Assembly (NCBI RefSeq): GCF_000002075.1
Contig: NW_004797434.1
Span: forward strand, 513,368-577,367
Origin: Aplysia californica
Taxonomy: Eukaryota; Mollusca; Gastropoda; Aplysiida; Aplysiidae
Direction of reading: 5' to 3'
Length of the DNA stretch: 64,000 nucleotides
Of the stretch, positions 39,201 to 51,200 are shown piece by piece. Every line of letters begins with the position of its first letter. Positions within the stretch are counted from its first letter, which is position 1. Below the pieces are notes generated by a model. The model was not told the origin of the DNA. It did no database searches and was given only the letters and a program-made list of their open reading frames with translations. The position numbers and the translations under genes are program-made.

Positions 39201-42200
39201 TTCATCGCTATGTGATGATGGTTGACTGGTGAATATTAGAATAAGTCTGTGAAAAACTAATTAAATAGTAGCCCTGAAAGCCAAATCTCACTGCAGTCAT
39301 TGAACTTTGCATGGTATGAGCATTTTAAAAAAGAGAACAGAAAGCAATCACAAGTGATTAAAAAATGACAAAAGTTAAATTTTGAGATAAAACAAATGTT
39401 TGTTTGTTTGAGTAAAGAAAAGCACATCGATGCTATTATAGTCATTTAATGCTGGGAAAAAGTAAGACAGACAGACAGAAACAACAGAGGGAAAGTAAAG
39501 AAGTAAGACCTACCAGTGGCGCCCTCCAACCACCAATTAGCTAAAACTTAACTTTCCTAAAGTATTCTATAATGACAGGGAAACAGAACTGTAATAACTC
39601 ACCATATTTTCATACTGCGCCCTCCCATGGAACTGTATAGTGGACATCTTCTGGCTGATCTCTCCGTTGCCACCATTCTCCATGCGTATATTCTCAATGT
39701 AGTGCAAGCGTTGTTGCTCCACGTCCCACTGACACCAAACAAACTTGCGTACAACTTGAATTGTCTCTGGCTGGCTGCTCATCATCTGGAGGTTTAGTTT
39801 TAGTAAGGTTTAGTTTACAGTTTAGTTTTAGTAGAGGTTTTACTGCGCTCACAACTGCATAAGGTCATATGAGCGCCAGAAGATTAGAGGTGTTACAAGA
39901 GAGTAACAAACATAAAAAAGAAGAAGGGGAGATAAGGACGATAGATGTTTGATAGGAAAGAAGAAGCAAACCAGACCAGAGCACCCGCCAACCACCCACT
40001 TAGTAAGGTTTAACTGCGCTCGCAACTACATAAGGTCGTTTGAGTGCCGAGGGGCGTATGTCAACAGAGAAGTCCAAATGGGGAATCAGGCTTACTCTGC
40101 TCACCTCTCTAGCCTCAACAGCACAATGTCTGGTTCAACTATCAAGGCACCCCAAAAATAGCAGTTCACAAGAGAGTGACAAACACACAAAAGGAGAAGA
40201 GGAAAATGACGATAGTAAGGATGAGGGGAAAAAAAGCAGCAGTTCCCCCTCTGTTGTTCCGGCACAGTATGAGCATGACATTGATAAATCAGCCCATTTA
40301 CAATTCTACTGTGCATAAAAACATGTTAATATCCCCTCTTTGGGAATGGCCCAAAGACACTTCAGTCATTAGCACTGATTTGGTGGGGGGAATCATCTGG
40401 AATGAGCGACCCAAATGAGGTTGGAATGAAAGTCAAAACCGTTGTTGTTATTGCGCAATCTGTTCAACTCTAAGAAATATCATTTATCTCTTCCAGGGAA
40501 CCATCTGATGTAAGCCTGCCCAATGATCAAGGCACTCAGAAAGAAATATTGGCCCAACCCTAGGCAGAGAGACCCAAACTCTTTGGGGGCCTGGAGGACC
40601 TGCAGCAAACAGCAACCTTTGCACTAGCACTAGCAAATTGGAGGAGGAGGAGGAGGAGGAGGAGGAGGAGGAGAAGAAGAAGACACCTCTTCATTCTTTG
40701 ATTTCAAATTTTTCATCACAATGGATAAGTTTGTTTAATTTAGTTTGAGTACAAAGAGACACATCAATAAAACAACGACCATACAGAGCAGAGAAAAAGT
40801 AAGACAGACAAACAGAGACAAAAGAAGGAGCTCAGATTAGTAAGACCTATCTATGGTGTCCTCCAACTACCTGCCCACAACTGACCTCCTCTAACAAGAC
40901 AGAAGTATTTTGAGCAAAAGGAAGGTAATAATTTAATAAGAAATTCAACTGAAATTTCTGCAGTGACAGTTAACAAAGTCATTATGAACACAAATACTGA
41001 ACAAATTAAAATGCGCATTTGTGTTTACTGTAAAAAAAAAAAGCGCCTTGTTCAAAACGTTGACTGCATGCATAACAGATGAAATGTAAAATATTTTTAA
41101 TCTTTAAAAATGAGAGTGGAAAGAGAGAGAGCAAAAGATGTATCTCTTAACATACTTCATAAAAAAAGAAAAAGGAAAAAACAAAAAAAACAAATGGCAT
41201 GTTCACATACGAACGAGTCATTGAAGCACCTGTTTTTGGAGGTGTCCTGTTCTGCATCAGCTTATTATCAAAAATATAACCAACAAGCAAGTTCCTGTCT
41301 CTTTAAAGAGTCCTTTTATTTAACACATTTTCATTGAAGATCAGACTTTCATGAAGCTCTTTCCATTCCAGATTTAAACAGATAATTATAATTATTTATA
41401 TAAAAGCGTGTACAAGAAGATGTAGATATTTTTAGAGAACCAAATAACAATACAACTACAAACATACACACTTACAATCCCTCTGTCACCTATTCGTGCC
41501 ATTGGAACTTTGTACAAGCCAATTGCTGAGAAAGAGAAGAACAGTACATTTTAAAAACACATGATATACTTATACACATCATGTCTGCACATAATACACA
41601 AAGTAAAATTATTAAAATTTCCAGTTCAATAAGATTTCAGAATTACACATTGGCTTGAACCATTTTAAAATATTCTGAGCAAACAATTCATATTGTACGC
41701 ATACAAAGTCTTGTACAACATAAACAATTTTTCTCTACTCTGCCTTATAATCACCAATGAAACCAAGATAAAGACAGGCGTTCCCCCTCCCCCACTATTT
41801 CTTCCTTTCTTTCTTTCTCCATCTCTCAGATACATTATAATGATAGAATAAGATAGCATTTTTAAAAGCGCAAATCCCTGCTCAACAGCAAGCTCTACGC
41901 ACTTCTCAATCTATACTATTACCCAAGCAGGCTTGAGAGCATTCTGAAACAACCTCAACTTCCTGGGAAGCATACAGTGCAAGCAGCCATTTATAGGCGC
42001 TAAAACACTAACATACCGACAAGATACATCTTCTCTCCTTTTTCCTGTTCCCTTTCTTTCTCTCTACAAGACTTCATATCCACTGCTCAGAGTAAGTCTC
42101 AGTCATGTCACTTTTCAAATGATGTATGGCAGAGTCTTTCATTAACCCTTTAAGCCCTTACCTCCTGTACCCAGGTGGCCCGTAAAACTGCCCGTATGCG

Positions 42201-45200
42201 TAGTCACCAGTACAGCGGTGATCGAGACCCTATCCCCAAACCAGCTCGTCTAGGACAAATCGCGAACGAGAAACCATTTTTATTTCACAAGACGTTACTG
42301 ATTATTTTGAAGATCTTTCTGAAATGCTAGTAATGACGAGGACTACCATGAGTGGGAAATGGAATGTGATTCTGACAATCACATAACGTTAGTAATATGT
42401 CGCTCAAGAGCTCAAGCAGAGAGGTACGGTAGCATCAGGAGGTCAGGGCTCAAAGGATATGTGCTTATCATGATATTAGGAGTACACTCTCACTCTCTAT
42501 CCACTGCTGGGGGGGACACCTAAGTAGGGGGACAGAGTGAAGAGTCCAGCTGTCTAAAGAAAAATCTCATTACTGCACTCTGAAAGAGTCCGTGAAAAAG
42601 TACCAGAACTCCACATTTTCATCTTTCAAAAAAACAGTCATGGCATCATGGAAATATAGAAAACCCATAACTCATTGGACCTCAGATTTCTAGTAAGATG
42701 AAAGGCAGACCGAACTGAAAAGGGTAAAAACTTACTTAATTTTTAAAAATGTGAGAAACTCAGCTTCACAAATGCATCAGTAATTTAGAAAAAGACCACC
42801 TTGATCTTGGATCTTGAATGTCAATTGGAAATGCGTGCCGAACTACACCAATCCACTCATTCTTGAAATAAATGAGGATTAAAAAAAACACGGAAAAGAC
42901 CCAAAAAAGGAGCAAATCACATCTGAAATGCCACCAACAACCCTCTGGTCTTTACAAACCAGAGAATTATGAGACACAATTTGTGTCTCATTATTCCCTG
43001 GATGAGGGGATGGTTGGTGGCATTAACATGGAAATCAACACTCACATTCTTTGTGCAAAAAGACCAGCATGTTGGATTCCCTACTGTGTTCTTGGCCCTG
43101 CTGATCTGCATACAAAAACTGCACTTTGATAAAGGAGGATCTGTCAATGTTGAGGGAGTACACAATTTTCTCCACTGACTGAAGCTCAGCGAGATAGGCC
43201 TGGTACACATCTGAGGAAAAGGACACATTTAAACCACAATAATGTTGGTGAAAAATATGTGTTTTGTATTCGATAAGATTTCTCTCTGTGTTATGAAGAA
43301 GAACCCTCAGTGCTATTAAAAATTAAGCATACTTTCAACTTTTGTTTTAAATGGATATGATCATATGGGGGGCTCAATAGCTCAACATGTATAGTGTTTG
43401 CCCATTAACCGTGAGGTCTGTAGTTCAAACCCTGCCAGCATCCGGGGGGGGGGGGGGGGGGGTGTCTCATGTTTTCTACCCCTCCTAATTTTATGGCAGG
43501 TAGGATCGAGCGTCTAGTTTTCTTGGATAAGAGCAAACAAATTTTGGACGTCACATGTTGAGATTCAGCACAGTCAAGACTCATTGGAAGTTTTAAAAAT
43601 AGGAAAGAAAAGGTCCTCGGGACCACTGTCCGTACAAAATTCAAAATTAATCGCAATCCAAAATTGAAGCCACTCTAGTCAGTATAACCACTGAGAGTAT
43701 GTTCAAAAACAACATGTGGCCGCCTGTCAGGCAAGGGATGATTCTATGCTGTATGTATATTAAACAGGGCAAAATCAACTGCACTGTGGGATGAAGATCT
43801 TACAGTCAGTTACTCCCTGAGCTCTAGCAGGGGCACGAGAAGAAGGCGATCAAATTGTCTTGGATTAGGGGGGTGGGGGGGGGGGTTGTTATGATGTCAA
43901 ATGAATTAAATTAATAAAATTAAGAGTGAACATAAACCAATGGTCAATACAAATAAGCTAGGTAAACTAATGATCTCGGAGGAACCTCCTCCATCTGCCC
44001 CCTCAAAAATAAGAATAAATTACCAAAACAATGATTTTGTGCAGTACTTTACCTCCATGGGACAATGACACTTGGCACCAACTCTTCTGATTTGAGCAAC
44101 TGAACTTTGTTAGAGCAAACGAAGTAACATGCACAACTGATTTTTCTTCCTGAAAACATGGCCATCCACATTTCCCCTTTCAAACCAGTCTGAACTTTAT
44201 CTAGACTAGTGGGCTTTATCTGATGTGCATCCTAAATTTAATTTTAATTTACTATTTCTTATATTATAAATACTTGCATTTATTACAAGAACTTTTCTAA
44301 AGTGAGAAGAAAGTATAAACTCCTGTATTACTTATAAAAGTTTGACGGCATTCGTTTGTCTTTGCCAAGTGCAATATCCTACTAGGCTAAAAATATGTTA
44401 TTTTGAGGGCAAAGATGTTAGTCCCTGGCAGGTGAGAGAGAAGTTCCACCGTTCTGCATGCTGGACAAACTGGTTAATCAACTGCATCATAACAGTTAAC
44501 AAAACAATGACCCATGGTTAAGATTGAGAGACATAACCGACAATATGAAAAGAATGCAATTTATACCAAATCAAATGTTGAATAAAGAAAGAACAAAGTG
44601 TCTTGTGCACTCTGAAAAAATGTTTCCGCTCTGTAAAAAAAGAGCAATTGTGACACAGTTGATACAGTCCAACACGATGCGTTTTATTTTCAATGCTTAA
44701 TCTGTACAATGCACAATCTGGGTCACAAAAAGAATCAGATGCCTTTACTACCTAATCAAGAGGTTATATCTTTCTTGCTCTTAGCGCAAGACTGTTACAT
44801 TTTAATATATCAAAAGTGAAAAATTCACTTGGAAGATAGAATATAAGTCAAGTATTGCAATTTTACACAAAATTGAACCTAATTATATTCAAAGATGTCA
44901 TTCTCGGCAACATTTTAATATTTTTTTAAAAAATGAGAACAGGGGGAAAAAAGATGTTAAGAAATACTGGGAAAACCAAAAAATGGAAAAAGCAATAAAT
45001 CCAGAATGATATTCAAATAAAATTGCAGGTGTAGGTGTTTTTATGCTCCCATTGACACAGATAAAAATGGTTAGAAAAACAAAAAGAGACATTTTTAAAA
45101 ATCGAATTTTGTTTCTCAAGAGGCAATAATTCCACCAAGAAAAATTCTTTTCACTTCACTTTCAATCTTATAGGAATGGCCCTCTGGCAGTGACAAACCA

Positions 45201-48200
45201 TAATCTTTCTAAGTCAAATGCCCATAGAGACAATATTTAAATCACTACCAAATTAGGGGGTATTCAAAATACGAGGAAGGATTGGCCAGAGGGTCAAATC
45301 AAACCCTTGTCATTTTCCTCTTCCATATTATGAGGTGTGCTCCACACCATCATAAACCAGCTTCACTGACATCAGAAGAATTTCATGGACAAAAAAAAAT
45401 TAGTTTTACCTCCAAAAAGTCTTGGGGAAATTCCTTTATCAAAGAAACTAAAAGCAAAACATTTTGAAACTGCAAATTAAGAACCAGCGAGCAACCCTTC
45501 ATTTTGGCATTAGCCCTTCATGAAGTGAAAGTGCAAGAAACTGAATCTGTGTGAAACAGAAAGGAATAAAAGAGGGTGCAGAAAAGGCAGGGTCAGGTTA
45601 AATCTGTTACTAATGTGGAAACTTGCACTGACAAACCAAGATTAAAAACATGATATATATTGTATGTCCATCAATTTTGGTGCTACCTCAGTTTTTGTCT
45701 CAAAGTGTTATGAACTTACGAAAAAATTACCTTTGAAATGAAACGTTTGGTGTCTATGGTGATCCTTGGAAGCTAAAACATATTCAAATTGAAAGACTAA
45801 CTATCAAATTTTGTTTACATTAAAGGGAAAAACATCATAAAGACAAACTGCCAGTGGAAAAAAATACAGTATACTGGACCATCGACGTACAAATCCTACA
45901 TAACTAGGGTCAATGAAAAATCATACTTTAGAACATGATAATTGATATTCTGAATTAGATAAAATAGGAATAGAGGAACAAAAAACGGAATCTGCATGTA
46001 CTGTAGAAAAGATCAAAATGGCAGGGATATCATACAAAGTGAAAAAAATAAAAGATAAATATGATAACAACAAAGAAAATTTTTTTTTTAAATATAACAA
46101 AAATTGAAACAGAAAAATTTATGGATGACCAAAAATATGAAAGCACTTCAATTTGTTGTCATATAATATATAAAAAGATTTTTAAGCAAAAAGGAAAATA
46201 AGTGGACACTGATTTTAACAAATGACTAAGACATAACGAACAAGCTGAATATAAAACTGAAGGGGAAAAAAACAAATAATGGCACAGGAAGTTACTGTAA
46301 AAGAGTATTCTTTCGCGAGGAACTTTTTTCGCTAAAAAATGATTTTTGAAATTTGAAAGAGGATAATTTCACAGCCTGGACAAAGAAATTTTGGCGAATG
46401 GACACCAGGGTAGAAAAAGTGACTCGTTAAAAATACCCTTCCACAGTTAAGTATTGTGTTTAAAAAAACAGTGGCTTTTGTGTAGTCAAATGATCATGGT
46501 GTAGTACAGTATCAGTACTTGAGCTCATGTGACCCTCAGAATATTACTGAAAGTAGAATGAAGAAGAAAACAACACAAAGATTGCCGGCGAGTTGAGTGA
46601 TGTATCTCTGCTCACAAGTGACACTCACTAAAAATAGTCGTCAGTGAGTGAGAGATGAATCCCTCGAGTAACCTACAAGCTAGTAACTACTGGTAGCAGT
46701 CCTGGATATTACATGGTCACTTTTTGTGGTGCCATGTCTTACTGTACATTAGTCAGCTCCCTAATTCGCAATTTTCACAGGGAGAAAATTTTCATTGTTT
46801 TTGTCAGCATCGGCGAAAAGCACAAAATTTTCCTCCTCGTGAAAAAAATACTCTTTTAAAGTATTCACACATATTTGGAGAACAAGCAGTATACAAAAGA
46901 AGCATATACATTTCCTATGGACTTCATCAATGTCTTCACTGCATCCATCGTCTTCTAGTTAAAAACAACACAAAAAGAACAAATATAGCAATGTCCAAAT
47001 TACATAGTTTCTGCACTACAAATATCCTTTTTCTTTGCACTGAGCTATAAACAAGAAACTGTATTCTTTTAGTAAAAGTCAAGTGACAAAAACTAAAGAG
47101 CTATGTCCACTTTCCATGTGAAAGGTCATCACAAGGCGATATACACTCTTCACAAGTCCACAATGTAAACAGGATAAATCTGCCTGTTCTTTATTTGGCA
47201 GGCTAATACTCCTTGAATTTATCTATTGCAAACACACAATAATCAGGGTTTCCTTCTTAAACACCGTTGGGAAATTTGCATTTGTCACATTCTGCTATGG
47301 AAAAGAGAAAGTCAAGTTTGCAGATTTATTGTTGGGACAAATTAAACTAGGTTGATAAAAGTACAAACATAATTCTTCATATCAAAAACAAACAAAAGAA
47401 CAAAAGAAACATTACTCAAGCACAGATTCACATTACACTACAAAATAAACTGCTCATATGGTCGCTTTTAAGCATGAGGGGGCTATCCCAAAAAATTATG
47501 TTTCGAGAAAATCGAAGGTAAAGTTTTTGGACCCATATAAAATCTATCTTTAAAATACAAGGAGGGTTTTCTCTATAATCAAACAATAATATACACACCA
47601 ATGAAACCAAACTTCTCCTATAGTTAGGGAAATGCCCACTTTTGGTGTAGGTCAAGATTTCTGGAACCCCCCGAAATCTGGGTTAGCCCGCCAGTCCTTA
47701 AAAGCGACTATATAGCTCAATAATTAAAAAAAATCAGCAAATCAATACGGTACAAACATTTATATTTGCTAGTCACCAAAAATCTCAACAACGTGAAAGA
47801 TTACATATTGGCGTAGGGACATAAATACATGAAAAAGCGAAAGGAAAACACAAGTAAATAAATGTTAGTGGTGTACAAAGATGAGAAAAACAATGTTGAA
47901 AAATGGAACAGAATGTTTGCTGTCCATTGAATGTACCCAAGAGACAGTCTAGTGCACTCAATATCAAGAGAAGGGCTCATCTGATTACTGCATTGCGCAT
48001 CACTTATTAGAGATGAGCAGGGGCTCTCGTGATCAAGAGATTACGGTGTTTGCCTCTCATTCAATAGATCCCAGGTTCCAAACCTGACAGCAACAGAAAA
48101 TTTTCTTCTCTAAAATTTTCTCCTTTCACCTTCTTTCCTGCTTTCTAACCATGTTCTGTAGTCTGCTTTCGTCTCCACTTTCTGCCCCCATCCCCACCCC

Positions 48201-51200
48201 CCTTTTCCCCTCCTCAGGGCTCCTGACTCTTTCTGTAGCCTTTATATTGCTACTCCTTGACACCCCTGATCTTAGGGTAGGTAAGATCTAACATCTAGTT
48301 GTCTTGGATACGGGCGAAAAATCTTGGAGGTCCTGTGTGCCAGTTATGCATGTTAAAGATCCCTTGGAGGTCCGAAATAGACAAGAGTAGACTTCGGCCG
48401 TCACTTGGGCAAAATTTAAAAAATAGTTTCCACCAACCTAAAACTATTTAATATGTCCTACATGCTCATATGACCTTAAGCAGTTGCGAGCACCATAAAA
48501 CACTGACCAAAACAAACAAAAAAGAGATAATCTAATCAGAGCAAAGAAACCAAAATTCCATGACAAACTAATTGCATTTATTTTCGAACATCAAATCTAT
48601 TTTCTAGAGCACCAAAACCAAATTAACATTTGAGATACATCATCTTCACTGGCATTAGACATAACAAAACAAACAAAGAAATTTACCTTTATGTTTTTTC
48701 TCTGAAGAAGACTCTCTTGGTTTGACAATGCTGAAAGCTGTGGGGGAAAAAAATTTTTTGTTGCAATTTGAGCTTTGGCTGAAAATCAAAATTTGGTAAA
48801 AAATGAGCAATCCGTCCTCTACCTTCCTACTAAAGTGGATAGAAAAACAACATTTTAAGAACTTGATTGGCATATATGTCATGATGCAGTGGGATCAAGC
48901 ACTCTTCAATTTTTAGACATATTGAGTTATTGGTATAGTCTTAAAGCCAGTTCATCTGCCTTGTTTTTGATGAAAAATAATAACCATCTACAGTCAAACC
49001 TGTGTAAAACGGCCACCCATTGTCAAGGAGAAAAGTGGCCGCATAAGACAGGTGGCCGTCTTAGGCAGGACTGATCAAGATGAAGAAACAAACCATTCCC
49101 ATCATTCTGAGGCCCCAATCGAAAGTGGCCGCACTGTTGTTGATTTTGTTGTTGTCGTTGTTGTTGTTATTGTTGTTGTTGGTTTGTATTTGTTTGTAAG
49201 TTTTATATTTTTGCTGATTTTGGGCAAGAGTGACAATAAAATTAAATGTATCAGACGAGGAAGACTGAGTGCCATGTTAAAACAAACACATGGGTGGCCA
49301 CCACTCGGAGAACGAGCGACGCTTCTGTCGCAAGTTCATATTGTTACTTTGTTACAGACTGGGTAAACAGTGACCACTCATCTCACTTACGATTTGTGTA
49401 TGAGTTCCGGGCGGGGCTTATGGGTGTATGGGGGATCACACGCTTACCTCACCAGCAGCTGAAAATTGGTACCTATTGGTCAACAGTGGGAGGGGCCTAC
49501 GCAGCATGATTGGTTGGAGGGACTACCTAACAACAAAGACAGGTGATTGAATTATGATAAAACGTAATGGAGTCACTAAGGTGGCCGTCTAAGACAGGTG
49601 TTATTGCTTAGTGTGATAGGAGTTGTGTTTTAAAATATGGTGGCCACGGCCGCGTTGGACAGTTGCCTGTTTTACACAGTTAAATTATATAGAAAAAACG
49701 CAAGGGGGGAAATGAAAAGTGGCCGTTTGTACAGGTGGCCGTCTTGTAGAAGTGGCCGTCAGGGCAGGTTCGACTGTATCTTGAACAGAAGTCAATAAGA
49801 CATTTGCAATTAAAGGAGGAATGGATCATCCGGTGTCAGAGGTAAAATTAGCTAGGAAATAGCTGGTAAAGTTAGGTGACTGCTAAAGCTGTAGTGTCCT
49901 TAGAAACTGACAAATTCACACTTTTTGAGCCCTTCATCAACGTGTTTCAGTAAAATACATGAAGGAATGTTTTTAATGGACGTATATATATATAGGAGTT
50001 CAGTGCAAAAACAAAAAATGTAATAGAAATTGGCTAACAGACAGAAAAATACTGGCTTTTTTTCGATTTCATTATTTTGACAAGAGCCTGATGTCACCAT
50101 TATTCCACTAATAACTCATATAATTTAGAAAAAAAATGAATTTAATTGAATTTGACTACAGGAGAGACAGAACTGGAAAACTGACATGTACATAAGAACA
50201 TACATACCAAGAAGAGTTTGTTCTTTATTCATGGAGCAAGACACCACCTTGACTTTCTTATCATATGTGTATATAACCTGAAAGCATAAACAAAAACACA
50301 ACATGCATGAACCAAAACAAAATCAGAATCCTACATGATCCAGAAAAGATAATTAACCACTGAACAAAGCTCGGCTTCAAAGACAACACTACAATAACAA
50401 TTACAATATTTTCATTTAAAGTCAATGCCATCTTCAAACTGGACATGAGAACTCAATGGGGAATAAACTGATGAATGAGCAATGAAGTGCATTTGAATAC
50501 TCAATTCTGTTGTTAACGTAGAAGTTCTACGAATGCCACATACAGAGTCAATTAAGTTTTTAAGGCATGGAAAAGTATTAATTATATGGCACTTAGAAAA
50601 ATATCCAGCTCACCGTGACAGCCCTTCAGAAATCCTCTCTCATCATGAGACGTCATTCTTCCCTTCACACTTTTTATCTTTAAAATCCTTAAAGCAAGCA
50701 GACTTTGAAAGAATCATACAAATTTATGCTCACCATATGTTTCTGTGTGTCTGGTTCGTATATACCAAAGTTTGTAACATAAGACGCTGGCTGAAAAAGA
50801 GACAATATAGGTTATACAGAACAGAAATTTTCATGATTGTTTGAAAGATAATACTACTACTGATAATGATAACAATAATAATAATAATATAAATAATAGT
50901 AATAATATAATAATAATAATAATAATTAATAATAATAATAATAAAATAATAATAATAATAAATAGCATTCGTATAGTGCGAAGTCCACCTAAACAGTATG
51001 CTCTTCATGCTTTATGCTTTACAATCTATATTATTACCCCATCAGACCTGATAGCATTCTGAAATAATCTCCTCAACTTCATGGGAAGCAGCATACAGTG
51101 CAGGCTGCAATTTTACAGGCATCAAAACACTAAGAAACTGACAAAATCTTTCAATATCCATGGCCTGTTATCCATTAACACCTGGATAAGTGAGGAAAAT

